NCBI GenBank assembly: GCA_013314735.1
Contig: JABUFD010000004.1
Span: 186,001-250,000, forward strand
DNA from: Anaerolineae bacterium
GTDB taxonomy: Bacteria > Chloroflexota > Anaerolineae > Anaerolineales > Anaerolineaceae
DNA length: 64,000 nucleotides
Reading direction: 5' to 3'
Within the stretch, counting starts at the first letter, position 1. The number at the start of each line of letters is the position of its first letter. Both the position numbers and the translations under genes were made by a program. Of the stretch, positions 1 through 8,631 are shown in pieces. The notes below the pieces were generated by a model. The model saw only the letters and a list, made by a program, of their open reading frames with translations. It did not search any database and had not been told where the DNA came from.

Positions 1-102
1 CTCGGCGACCTGGAACGACAACCCGACTTGAAAGCGCACCTGTTCGCCAATTACTCCTACGAATCTGGCGACGGCTGGTACCTGTTTGATTTGCGGAAAT
101 GA
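1..102 (+). CDS. C-terminal end of an unidentified protein (partial)
   Basis: The reading frame is open from base 1 and ends in TGA at 100-102, giving the last 33 residues of a protein that begins upstream of the window. The tail is rich in Tyr, Trp and Asp and ends YLFDLRK. It is too short to assign to a family. It converges on the minus-strand gene that ends at 113, and no terminator hairpin is visible in the short gap. Confidence 0.55.
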   Translation, partial: LGDLERQPDLKAHLFANYSYESGDGWYLFDLRK

Positions 103-112
103 CGTCGAATGC

Positions 113-490
113 TTACAGCAGCTTCTCGCTGCCGGAATAGATTTCTTCCACAACCAGCACCGCCGCAGCATGGCCGGGGAACCGCGCCGGGTTCCAGCTT
201 TTCATTGCTTCAAACACTTCACCTTCGGTATGGTAGTGCAATGTGCCTTTCACCTGGTAGGTCTTACGGTCTTTGGTCATGAACAGGATCGATCCCTTGC
301 TGCCGGTAAAGATATTGGCACGGGTTTTGTCAAAATAGTTGTCCGCTACGACCAGCCGGTCTTCCCCAAAGTGGCTGACCGATGAGGCATAAATCGCATT
401 GGGCATGCCATTCGCGTCGACCGTGGTCAGGATCACCGGTACCTGACGTTGTTCCCAGGCCTGCAAAATGGATTCGGGTATCACAGCCAT
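113..490 (-). CDS. Pyridoxamine 5'-phosphate oxidase-family split-barrel protein
   Basis: A 125-residue protein with the layout of small FMN-binding split-barrel proteins: an N-terminal helix, then VPVILTTVDANGMPNAIY, a typical first strand pair, then a KTRANI segment and an ILFMTKD strand. The whole protein is about one domain long. It probably binds FMN or another flavin in the cytoplasm; the substrate is not evident. An AAGGAG-type ribosome site (antisense of ctccttgct) precedes the ATG at 490. It is divergent from the aldo/keto reductase, with about 130 bases of shared promoter region. PdxH itself would be longer, so this is a family relative and not the B6 enzyme. Confidence 0.8.
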   Translation of the reverse strand: MAVIPESILQAWEQRQVPVILTTVDANGMPNAIYASSVSHFGEDRLVVADNYFDKTRANIFTGSKGSILFMTKDRKTYQVKGTLHYHTEGEVFEAMKSWNPARFPGHAAAVLVVEEIYSGSEKLL

Positions 491-568
491 ACATCACTCC
501 TTGCTTTTTATCATGGGGCAATAGTAGTATACCAATGGTTTCCTGCAAACGTCCCAACGTGGAATGGG

Positions 569-574
569 TATAAT
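569..574 (+). promoter_or_regulatory. -10 element upstream of the aldo/keto reductase gene
   Basis: A perfect TATAAT lies 47 bases before the ATG at 621. No convincing -35 hexamer is visible at 16-18 bases upstream, so only the -10 is called. Confidence 0.4.
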
Positions 575-620
575 CTAGTTAACTGTTTACCAGTCTGGTC
601 AAATATCATAGGAGGATCAT

Positions 621-1625
621 ATGCAATATCGAACCCTGGGAAACACCGGTATGCAGGTTTCTCAACTTTGCTTTGGCACCATGTCGTTTGGCGGAGATGC
701 CGATGAGGAAACATCAATCGCCATGTTCAACCGCTGCCGCGATGCCGGTATTAACTTTTTTGACTGCGCCAATGTCTACCAGCACGGCCTGGCGGAGGAA
801 ATCCTCGGAAAATGTATTCAGGGTATCCGCCATGAACTGGTGATCACCTCGAAATTCCGCTTCCCCATGGGAGATGGTCCCAACCAGAGCGGCGCTTCGC
901 GCAAGCACATCCTGCGCGAAATCGAGCAAACCCTCAACCGCCTCGACACCGATTACCTTGATCTGTATTTCATCCACCGTTTTGATGAACGCACCCCGCT
1001 GGAGGAAACCCTGCGCGCGCTGGATGACCTGGTGCAGGCCGGGATGATCCTCTACCCGGCAGTCAGCAACTTTGCCGCCTGGCAGATTGCGAAAGCGCTG
1101 GGCCTTTCCGCCCTGCATGGTTGGGCACGTTTTGAGTGTATCCAACCCATGTACAACCTGCTCAAACGCCAGGCCGAGGTGGAAATCCTGCCGCTGGCCC
1201 AATCGGAAAAATTGGGCGTGATCCCCTACAGCCCGATGGCCGGCGGTTACCTGAGCGGTAAATACAGTTCCAGCAATATGCCGGAAACAGGCCGCCTGGT
1301 GTCGAATACCATGTACAGCACCCGCTACGGCGCCGATTGGATGATCCACGCTGTTGATGCCTTTTCTGCCAAAGCCAGGGAAATGGGGGTTCGCCCCGCC
1401 AGCCTGGCAGTAGCCTGGGTCGGCAGCCATCCGGCGGTCACCGCCCCCATCATCGGCGCCCGTAACCTGGCGCAGCTGGAAGATTCGCTGAATTCCATCC
1501 AGGTTCCGATGACGCCGGAGCTGCGCAAGGAACTCTCCGAACTCACACCCGAACCGCCCCCCGCCACCGACCGCAGCGAGGAAAACACCAGCGCCAATTA
1601 CACTCAGGTACTGGCAAAGAAGTAA
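621..1625 (+). CDS. Aldo/keto reductase
   Basis: A 334-residue NADPH-dependent oxidoreductase of the aldo/keto reductase superfamily, cytoplasmic. The TIM-barrel opening is YRTLGNTGMQVSQLCFGTM. The catalytic tetrad can be followed: Asp and Tyr in NFFDCANVYQHG, Lys in VITSKF and His in LYFIHRFD. Length is normal for the family (about 310-340). AGGAGG lies seven bases before the ATG. It is a single-gene unit with its own TATAAT box; the natural substrate cannot be read from the sequence. Confidence 0.93.
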   Translation: MQYRTLGNTGMQVSQLCFGTMSFGGDADEETSIAMFNRCRDAGINFFDCANVYQHGLAEEILGKCIQGIRHELVITSKFRFPMGDGPNQSGASRKHILREIEQTLNRLDTDYLDLYFIHRFDERTPLEETLRALDDLVQAGMILYPAVSNFAAWQIAKALGLSALHGWARFECIQPMYNLLKRQAEVEILPLAQSEKLGVIPYSPMAGGYLSGKYSSSNMPETGRLVSNTMYSTRYGADWMIHAVDAFSAKAREMGVRPASLAVAWVGSHPAVTAPIIGARNLAQLEDSLNSIQVPMTPELRKELSELTPEPPPATDRSEENTSANYTQVLAKK

Positions 1626-1644
1626 CACCTGTCAACCCTGTTTT

Positions 1645-1674
1645 TTGCATCAAATCAGGTTTTCTGTTTATAAT
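1645..1674 (+). promoter_or_regulatory. Sigma-70-type promoter for the Ser/Thr kinase gene
   Basis: TTGCAT (1645-1650), an 18-base spacer and a perfect TATAAT (1669-1674). The predicted leader is about 105 bases. It holds a small inverted repeat, CTGTTCC and GGAACAG (about 1683-1705). Confidence 0.6.
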
Positions 1675-1788
1675 CAAAAAGCTCTGTTCCTTCCAGTGCG
1701 GAACAGGAGCCATGATTAATTCAGGAAACACAAACAACCGATATTCACTTCTCCGAACACAACCCTCTCTGGCAGAAAGGATTCCCGC

Positions 1789-3741
1789 ATGGCAGATATA
1801 ACCGGTACGATGATGGGGCGATACCAGATCCTCGAAAAATTGGGGGAAGGCGGTATGGCGGCCGTTTACAAAGCATTCGATACCCGTCTGGAACGCGAAG
1901 TGGCGCTGAAAGTGATCACCGACACCCGCCAGGGTTCGGAACACTTCCTCAAGCGTTTTGAACGCGAAGCCAAATCCCTCGCCAAACTGTCGCATCCCAA
2001 TATTGTTGATGTGCATGACTACGGCGAGCACAACGGGCTGCCGTATATTGTGATGGAGTATCTGCCCAACGGCACCTTGAAGAAATTCATGGGGCACCCG
2101 GTGGAATACCGCAAGGCCTCAGAATTGCTGCTGCCCGTGGCGGAAGCACTGGCCTACGCCCATGAGCAGGGCATCATCCACCGAGATATTAAGCCGGCCA
2201 ACATCCTGCTCTCCGCCCACGATATCCCCATGGTGACTGACTTCGGGATTGTCAAAGTGCTGGGATCTGAATCCGGTGAAGCCCTGACCCAGGTTGGTTC
2301 CGGCATCGGCACCCCCACATACATGGCACCGGAGCAGGGCCAGGGGGCTGAAATTGACCAGCGCGCCGATGTATATGCCCTGGGGGTGGTATTTTATGAA
2401 ATGCTCACCGGCCGTAAACCCTATGAGGCGCCCACCCCTACCGGTGTGTTCTGGAAGCAAATGACCGAGCCCCTGCCCAACCCGAAATTGTTTGTCCCAT
2501 CCATCCCGGATTCCGTGGTCGGTTTTCTCCAGAAGGCGCTCGCGGTCAATGTGGATACACGGGTGCAAACCATGCGTGAGTTTGCGGATACCCTGAAAAG
2601 CTTCTGTAATTCAGCTGCGCCCCGTTACAGCGAAGCTCCCACCCGCATGGCGGGGCGTGAAGCCGAAACCCAGCTGGCAGGTGCCCCATCCACCCAACCT
2701 GAAGCCACACTGCCGCAATCGCAAAGCGGTTACAACCCGCCATCGATCCAGACCCCGCCGCCCGTGATCCACTATGATGAGGTACAAAACCTGCCGCCCT
2801 CCATGCCCAGCATGCCGGCTTACCAGCCAGCGCCGGTCAAAAAGAAGGTGAAAATTGGAGTCATTTTTGCCATCATCGGCGGGTTTGTTGTGCTCGGTGT
2901 AATATGTGTCATCGGCATACTCCTCCTGCCTGGATTGTTGGCTGGGGACGATGTGACGCCGACTGCGGAAGCTGTAGCGATCGCCACCGAAATGGAGGTG
3001 CAGATGCATACCGCAACCGAACCCGCCATGGAAGAACCCACACCCCAACCCCGGGAAAATCCAACAACTGCTCCCATTCAGATTGGGGATGAGGCGTTTC
3101 AGGAGTGCCTGATGAAAACCGGGTATACCGATATCGAATTGGGTGAAGGTGTCATCCCGGTTATCTGTGATAATTTTGACGACAACCGCAACAACTGGTT
3201 CATCGGCCCGTCTGAAACAGATTACATCACCGGCAACAGCTGGATGGAAAATGGCACCTTCCACGTGGAAATGACCGCCAAACAGGATTTCACCCAGCAC
3301 TGGAAATGGATCCCCATTCCATTGACCGGGGAAGATGTGATCGTACGTGATTTTATGATCCTGTTCAAAGTGCGTCGTGTCAGTGGGACCAGTGAAAGTT
3401 TTGTCGGGATGGATTACCGTGAAACGGAAGATTTCCTGTATTACAGTGTAACCATGTACGAAAATACCGGCAGCCTTACCCTGGAATACTACGATGGTGA
3501 ATCATACACCACCCTGACTGAAGTCAACCCCAATGATTGGAAAACCAATGACTGGAACCAGTTTGCCTACTTTGTCCTCGATAGCGACCATTATGGGCTC
3601 GTTAACAACACAGAATTGGATGGCGAAGACAGCCAGGACCTCCAGCCGGGTGCATTGTCCCTGTGGATCGGCGTGGTCAACACGGGTGAAAGCGTCGCTT
3701 ATGCTTTTGATGACCTGGTGGTATTGGAACTGGTTCCCTGA
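1789..3741 (+). CDS. Membrane Ser/Thr protein kinase with extracytoplasmic jelly-roll-like domain
   Basis: A 650-residue Hanks-type kinase. Residues about 11-270 hold the kinase domain: Gly-rich loop LGEGGMAAVYKAF, ATP lysine K41 in VALKVI, catalytic HRDIKPANIL with D133, metal-binding DFG with D151, and GTPTYMAPEQ. A Pro-rich juxtamembrane stretch leads to one membrane helix at about 354-380, then a Pro/Thr-rich linker. The outer C-terminal domain (about 457-650) starts DNFDDNRNNWF and resembles LamG-like or DUF1080-like beta sandwiches. No PASTA repeats are present. The layout implies sensing outside and phosphorylation inside; ligand and targets are unknown. The C-terminal domain resembles that of the protein at 38007-39881. 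AAAGGA precedes the ATG. Confidence 0.92.
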   Translation: MADITGTMMGRYQILEKLGEGGMAAVYKAFDTRLEREVALKVITDTRQGSEHFLKRFEREAKSLAKLSHPNIVDVHDYGEHNGLPYIVMEYLPNGTLKKFMGHPVEYRKASELLLPVAEALAYAHEQGIIHRDIKPANILLSAHDIPMVTDFGIVKVLGSESGEALTQVGSGIGTPTYMAPEQGQGAEIDQRADVYALGVVFYEMLTGRKPYEAPTPTGVFWKQMTEPLPNPKLFVPSIPDSVVGFLQKALAVNVDTRVQTMREFADTLKSFCNSAAPRYSEAPTRMAGREAETQLAGAPSTQPEATLPQSQSGYNPPSIQTPPPVIHYDEVQNLPPSMPSMPAYQPAPVKKKVKIGVIFAIIGGFVVLGVICVIGILLLPGLLAGDDVTPTAEAVAIATEMEVQMHTATEPAMEEPTPQPRENPTTAPIQIGDEAFQECLMKTGYTDIELGEGVIPVICDNFDDNRNNWFIGPSETDYITGNSWMENGTFHVEMTAKQDFTQHWKWIPIPLTGEDVIVRDFMILFKVRRVSGTSESFVGMDYRETEDFLYYSVTMYENTGSLTLEYYDGESYTTLTEVNPNDWKTNDWNQFAYFVLDSDHYGLVNNTELDGEDSQDLQPGALSLWIGVVNTGESVAYAFDDLVVLELVP

Positions 3742-3800
3742 AAGAGACAATCGACGCCTGCTTTTGGTGGGGCATGCTTGTAGATAAATGTGCCTGGAAT

Positions 3801-3832
3801 AACAGCGAACCGTATTAATGCGGTTCGCTGTT
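3801..3832 (+). terminator. Hairpin after the kinase gene
   Basis: A perfect 12-bp stem, AACAGCGAACCG with CGGTTCGCTGTT, and an 8-base loop, about 60 bases after the kinase stop. The following T-run is poor (ttcat), so it may be a weak or factor-assisted terminator. Confidence 0.6.
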
Positions 3833-3933
3833 CATATCGGATATCGCTGCACAATGTGGCCCTGATCATCTGCATTTGATACCGGTTCACGCATGGTTGG
3901 GAAAGTCAAAACCCAAAAAGCTTAATTTCATCC

Positions 3934-3939
3934 TATAAT
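3934..3939 (+). promoter_or_regulatory. -10 element upstream of the GH38 gene
   Basis: A perfect TATAAT lies 58 bases before the ATG at 3997. No clear -35 is seen. Confidence 0.4.
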
Positions 3940-3996
3940 CAAGGCAAATACATTCACCAACCATGATTGGGCGTCTGCCCATAAGGAGAACCACGC

Positions 3997-6390
3997 ATGG
4001 CCACTGACCTGGAAATGACGATCCGCCAGCATTTGGGGATTCCCGCTGATGCACCGCAGGTGTTGATCTTCGCGGAATCGAGCCACTGGGACCCGAATTG
4101 GCTGCTGACTTCAGAGGAATACTACAAAAAGTATGTCCAGAATAATCTGGACCAGGCGTTGCACCTGCTCGCGGCGGATGAACGCAGGCGATATTCGGTC
4201 GAATGCGCCTTCTTCCTGCGCATGTATTGGGATCGTAATCCCGCCCGTCATGAGGAATTGCTTTCCCTGATGAACCAGGGACGCATCTGGATGACCAGCA
4301 GCGGTGTCACCACCGCCGATACCCTCCTCCCAACCGAAGAAGCCCTGCTGCGTGATTTCCTGGTCGGGCAGGAGTGGCTGCGAGAGATCGGCGCCAGACA
4401 GGTACCCCGCACTGCTTACTATACCGACAGCTTTGGCTGCACACCGTTTCTGCCAACCCTCCTCAACGCAGCTGGTTTTTCACGTACTGCTTTCACCCGT
4501 ATAGACGGTATGTATTTCATCGGTTGTGATTTTGAAACTGCCAAAAACTTTCCCCGCCCGGGCTCGAGTGCGGAATACCTCGGTAAAACACTCAAGACAC
4601 AGGATTTCACCTGGCGCGATCCGAATGGTGCGGAAGTCTTATGCCATTGGAACGCCTTTAATTACGGCCAGGGTGATATGCTGACAGCGCGCGGACTTTC
4701 CAAGGTGTACCTCGCCCCCTATTACATCCCGGATCAGTCTGCCAGGTTGGTCCGCAAACGGGTGGAACAAATCAACCGGCAATTGTCGTCTTTGGCAAAA
4801 ACACCCTACCGCTTTTGCCCAATCGGGTTTGACTTTACTGCCCCCATCCCGGAATTAATGGATGTCCTCGACCGGTACAACGAACAGGAATACCCGCGCA
4901 GTGGGATATGGGTCGTGAATGCCACGCTTGATGATTATTTCGACCTGGTCAATGAGCATCGCGAAGCCCTGCCGCTGGTGGAGAACCTTGAGCCAAACCC
5001 ATACTGGACCGGTTTTTACTCAGCCCGGCCTTATCTGAAAAAGATTGCCCACCAGGCGCTGGACCAGCTGGTTACGCTGGAACGCCTGAGTCTGGAAGAC
5101 CCTTCCATTAATGACCGGCTGAAACCAGATTGGTGGAAACTGACTGCGACCAACCACCATGATCTCATCACCGGAACGTCTCCAGATACGGTGATGGACG
5201 CCGAGTCTTATCCCTGGTTGGAAGAGCTTCTCGCGAAAACGGCACAGCAAATGCCGCAACCCGCCGCGTCCTCCCCCACACCGGCTGACTGCTCCCTGCC
5301 GGAATGGTATAAACGGGATGATGAACTGATCATCACCACCCCGCATTACCGGGTAACCCTTTCTGAACGACTGGGTGGCTGCATTTCTTCGTGGATCATC
5401 AACGGCAAAGAAACCCTTTCACAGCCTTCCAATGACCTGGTATCCTATGCCGAATCAGGCGGTTTGTGGCGGATGGGACACGAATTCAAGGGCGGATATC
5501 TGCGGGAAATGGCAAAAGCCAGCCAGATACCGGTCCAGCTCAGCATCGTGGAATCGCAAACCAGCCTGCGCGTACGTGGGGAGATTGTGTTTGACGGCGA
5601 AACCATTGTCCGCGAGTTAATCTTCAGCTGTAACGATCCACGCATTCGCGGCAAGGTTACCGGACGCGCACCGGCACGCACCAGCATCATGCTGCGTTTC
5701 ACCCCGGCATTCTCGCACAGCCGACTCCAGATGGTACAACCGGGCGGCGTCATCGAACGCCCGTTGGTAAAAATTTACAAGCCCACCTACTGGCCAATGC
5801 AGAATTTTGTGCATGCCTGGACAGATGAGGAGCAACCCGGTTTCGCCATGCTAACCACCCAACCGACTGCTGTGGCCAGCCTGGATGGGCAGTCGATTGA
5901 ATGGATTCCTTTACGCAATGCCACCCACGAAACGGCGTTCGGATTCATTGGCATCCCTGCCAACCCGGCGACCGGCTTCGAAAAACAATCCTGCACTTTC
6001 GAGTATGCCTTCAGTATAACCGCCAAAGGCAGTTGGCAGGAAAACGCCCTGGAATCGGGTGGCTGGCAGCTGGTCGAAAACACCCGCAGCCTGAGCCAGC
6101 GTGAAGCCATCAACCAGCAGCTTCAACAACAGGTCAGCATCAAAGCTGATCTTCCGGTCAATGTGACCGCACTCAAGCATGCCCATCATGGTCAGGGATG
6201 GATCCTGCGCCTGCGGGCCTACCGGTTGGACGGTGATCCAGTTCAGGTGATGCTACCCTCGCTGCGGATTCACCAGGCGTGGTTGTGCGATGCCAGAGAA
6301 CAAGACATTGCCCCACTGGAGGTGATCGATGGCTGGATCCATGTGCCAATGAAATTACCACTGGCTACCCTGCGGTTACTGGGAGATTGA
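3997..6390 (+). CDS. Glycoside hydrolase family 38 (alpha-mannosidase-type)
   Basis: A 797-residue protein with GH38 hallmarks. The N-terminal motif SSHWDPNWLL supplies the zinc ligands H30 and D32. TDSFG carries the likely nucleophile and zinc ligand D144. NHHDLITGT holds the third ligand position around H387-H388. The C-terminal half is beta-sandwich-like, as in GH38 enzymes that retain configuration. No signal peptide is visible, so the enzyme is probably cytoplasmic and trims alpha-mannosides or related sugars. It stands alone between a terminator and a small gene, without transporter or regulator neighbours, so the substrate stays open. ATAAGGAGAA precedes the ATG. Confidence 0.9.
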   Translation: MATDLEMTIRQHLGIPADAPQVLIFAESSHWDPNWLLTSEEYYKKYVQNNLDQALHLLAADERRRYSVECAFFLRMYWDRNPARHEELLSLMNQGRIWMTSSGVTTADTLLPTEEALLRDFLVGQEWLREIGARQVPRTAYYTDSFGCTPFLPTLLNAAGFSRTAFTRIDGMYFIGCDFETAKNFPRPGSSAEYLGKTLKTQDFTWRDPNGAEVLCHWNAFNYGQGDMLTARGLSKVYLAPYYIPDQSARLVRKRVEQINRQLSSLAKTPYRFCPIGFDFTAPIPELMDVLDRYNEQEYPRSGIWVVNATLDDYFDLVNEHREALPLVENLEPNPYWTGFYSARPYLKKIAHQALDQLVTLERLSLEDPSINDRLKPDWWKLTATNHHDLITGTSPDTVMDAESYPWLEELLAKTAQQMPQPAASSPTPADCSLPEWYKRDDELIITTPHYRVTLSERLGGCISSWIINGKETLSQPSNDLVSYAESGGLWRMGHEFKGGYLREMAKASQIPVQLSIVESQTSLRVRGEIVFDGETIVRELIFSCNDPRIRGKVTGRAPARTSIMLRFTPAFSHSRLQMVQPGGVIERPLVKIYKPTYWPMQNFVHAWTDEEQPGFAMLTTQPTAVASLDGQSIEWIPLRNATHETAFGFIGIPANPATGFEKQSCTFEYAFSITAKGSWQENALESGGWQLVENTRSLSQREAINQQLQQQVSIKADLPVNVTALKHAHHGQGWILRLRAYRLDGDPVQVMLPSLRIHQAWLCDAREQDIAPLEVIDGWIHVPMKLPLATLRLLGD

Positions 6391-6522
6391 AGCCATCAAT
6401 ATCCACAATCAAAGATTGGTTCATCGCGGTCCAAACGCCACCGCTGTTTTGCAACCAATTAAGTTCGCCTCCGTATATAAGAATGGAAGCAAGTAAACGA
6501 TGATTTAGTATGGAGGATTATT

Positions 6523-6729
6523 ATGGATAACCGTCCCGGCCCCGGATGCCTGACAGGCCTGATCAAGCTCTTTTTTCTCGACAAAATCTACCACTGGCTG
6601 CAAGCCACGATTGGCTTCAAGCGTGGAGGCTGCCTCGGCTGCGGCTGCGGTACCATCCTCCTCATCCTGTTCATCATACTCCTGATCTCGATCCTGACCG
6701 GAACAAACTGGTTTGAGTTTGGATTCTAA
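6523..6729 (+). CDS. Small Cys/Gly-rich single-span membrane protein
   Basis: A 68-residue protein with a strong ribosome site (TATGGAGG, 8 bases from ATG). An amphipathic N-terminal part (LFFLDKIYHWLQ) is followed by the motif GGCLGCGCGT and one hydrophobic helix, ILLILFIILLISIL, at about 43-57, then a short aromatic tail. Three Cys sit in a Cys-Leu-Gly-Cys-Gly-Cys pattern right at the membrane edge; acylation or metal or disulfide chemistry is possible but not shown. It is not assigned to a known family. A strong terminator follows. Confidence 0.7.
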   Translation: MDNRPGPGCLTGLIKLFFLDKIYHWLQATIGFKRGGCLGCGCGTILLILFIILLISILTGTNWFEFGF

Positions 6730-6771
6730 ACCCGGCTCTCCTGGTTGATCTCCCCAAGAGATCCCTTGCCT

Positions 6772-6800
6772 GGCGGCGGTTTCGCACTGAAACCGCCGCC
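6772..6800 (+). terminator. Rho-independent terminator
   Basis: A perfect 12-bp GC-rich stem, GGCGGCGGTTTC with GAAACCGCCGCC, a 5-base loop and the tail TTTCCTTT. It ends the small-membrane-protein transcript and insulates the permease gene. Confidence 0.88.
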
Positions 6801-6855
6801 TTTCCTTTGCTGCATTCTGCCATTTTTCAGTTAGAATAGGGCGTGAGGTCACGCG

Positions 6856-8412
6856 ATGAATGAAATTCCCCTGAATCTGCTCAACTGGTTACTCGCATTT
6901 ACCCCGGTGTTGATGATCCTGGTTTTGATGCTGTGGCGCCATTGGGGGGGCAGCAAAGCCGGCGCGGTCGCCTACCTGGTTACTTTGCTGATTGCATGGC
7001 TGCGCTTCGGCGCATCTTTCGAAATTCTGGCCTATGCCCAGGCGAAAGCGGTATTGCTCTCGTTGGATGTCCTGTGGATCATCTGGAACGCCTTGCTGCT
7101 GTTTCATCTCACACGGGAAGCCGGCGCGATTGACAAAATCGGAAAAGCGCTCAGTTCACTCACCCCCGATCATACCCTGCAAGGGTTGATCCTTGGCTGG
7201 GTTTTCCCTTCGTTTTTGCAGGGTCTCGGCGGATTCGGGGTTCCGGTTGCTGTCAGCGCCCCCTTGCTGGTGGGTTTGGGCTTTTCACCGGTACAGGCCG
7301 TGATCATGGCTTCGATCGGTCATGGCTGGGCGGTTACGTTTGGTTCACTGGCATCGTCATTTCAGACTCTGGTTGCTGTCACCGGATTGCCCGGTGAAAC
7401 CCTGGCCCCGCTTTCTCTGCTGTTGCTGGGGATATCTGGCTATGTATGCGGCGGGCTGGTAGCATGGATCGCAGGCGGCTGGCACGGCTTAAAGCGCACC
7501 CTGCCAGCGATCCTGCTGATTGCCAGCGGTATGGGATTGGTACAATTCCTGGTGGCAAATTACGTGGTTTGGACCCTGGGGGTTACCCTGGCGGGGATCT
7601 TCGGGCTGATCCTGATCTTTTTGATCTCACGCTCGTTGAAATACCGCGATTCGCAATCTACTTTTGCCTCCCCGGGTGACCTGCTAAAGTCGTTTTCATC
7701 CTATATCATCCTGGTGGTACTGGCATTCAGCGTGAACCTGGTGACGCCCCTCAACACATTTTTATCCCAAACCAAATTTACCCTGGTTTTCCCTGAACTT
7801 AGCACCAGCCTGGGATGGTTGGTGCCAGGGGGGACAGGTCGCACATTGACCCTCTTTTCTCATCCCGGCACTATCCTCTTGTATTCCAGTCTGCTCGCTT
7901 ACGTGTTGTACCGTAAGTTGGGTTACCTTTCTGCAGGCGCTTTGCAGCGCGTGGGCAGCCAGGTTGCCAAAGGGGCTGTCAACAGCAGCATCGGTATCCT
8001 GGCAATGGTCGCGCTTTCCGTGGTGATGTCAGACAGCGGGATGACCTACCTGCTGGCGCGTGGCCTCAGCCAGGAGGTTTCCGCTATCTTCTACCCGTTG
8101 ATTGACCCCTTCATCGGCGCATTGGGGGCGTTTATTACAGGATCCAATAACAACGCCAATGTTTTATTTGCCGTTCTGCAAATGAATGCAGCCGAAATGT
8201 TGGGTTTGAGCATCCCACTCATCCTTGCCGCACAAACCACTGGTGGCGCATTGGGCAGTGTCCTGGCACCCGCCAAGGTGATCGTTGGTTGCTCCACCGT
8301 CGGGTTGGGCGGACAGGAGGGTAAGGTGATGCAAAAAATGATGCTGTACGGTCTGTTGCCGATCGCTGTGGTCGCTTTGGCCACGTTCCTGATTCAATGG
8401 GTTTTTTATTAG
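6856..8412 (+). CDS. L-lactate permease (LctP)-family transporter
   Basis: A 518-residue polytopic membrane protein with about 12-14 hydrophobic segments. Family-like stretches are the early LLNWLLAFTPVLMILVLML helix, GLGGFGVPVAVSAPLLVGLG, and the conserved late loop TGSNNNANVLFAVLQ. LctP carriers import lactate or glycolate with protons. The ATG is preceded by GAGG and by a TAGAAT -10 box at 6832-6837. A small membrane protein follows after only 10 bases and is probably co-transcribed. No lactate dehydrogenase genes are nearby, so the carboxylate carried is unproven. Confidence 0.88.
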   Translation: MNEIPLNLLNWLLAFTPVLMILVLMLWRHWGGSKAGAVAYLVTLLIAWLRFGASFEILAYAQAKAVLLSLDVLWIIWNALLLFHLTREAGAIDKIGKALSSLTPDHTLQGLILGWVFPSFLQGLGGFGVPVAVSAPLLVGLGFSPVQAVIMASIGHGWAVTFGSLASSFQTLVAVTGLPGETLAPLSLLLLGISGYVCGGLVAWIAGGWHGLKRTLPAILLIASGMGLVQFLVANYVVWTLGVTLAGIFGLILIFLISRSLKYRDSQSTFASPGDLLKSFSSYIILVVLAFSVNLVTPLNTFLSQTKFTLVFPELSTSLGWLVPGGTGRTLTLFSHPGTILLYSSLLAYVLYRKLGYLSAGALQRVGSQVAKGAVNSSIGILAMVALSVVMSDSGMTYLLARGLSQEVSAIFYPLIDPFIGALGAFITGSNNNANVLFAVLQMNAAEMLGLSIPLILAAQTTGGALGSVLAPAKVIVGCSTVGLGGQEGKVMQKMMLYGLLPIAVVALATFLIQWVFY

Positions 8413-8422
8413 AAGGAAAGTC

Positions 8423-8617
8423 ATGCAGAAACAAGATAAAGAAAAACTGAAAAAAAAGAAAGGCTTGCCCATGCCAGTACGTATCAGCCTGCTGGCTGGA
8501 TTGATCCTGATGCCGTTCGGCCTGTACGCCGCCATGGGCACAGGTGTGTATGCCTTGGAATTATTGTCGTTTGGTTTGATCCTTGCGCTGATGGCTTTTA
8601 TTAGTGTTTGGGGTTGA
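8423..8617 (+). CDS. Small two-span membrane protein linked to the permease
   Basis: A 64-residue protein. A very basic N-terminus (many Lys in residues 3-15) is followed by two hydrophobic helices, at about 22-38 and 43-62. AGAAGGAAAG lies just before the ATG. It starts 10 bases after the permease stop, which suggests co-expression, perhaps as a permease accessory subunit. No family was recognised. Confidence 0.65.
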   Translation: MQKQDKEKLKKKKGLPMPVRISLLAGLILMPFGLYAAMGTGVYALELLSFGLILALMAFISVWG

Positions 8618-8631
8618 CCTGGTAATGGGTT

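Noticed and set aside
714-1628. 304-codon frame antisense to the aldo/keto reductase
   Set aside because: The sense frame has complete family motifs; the antisense frame has none and no ribosome site.
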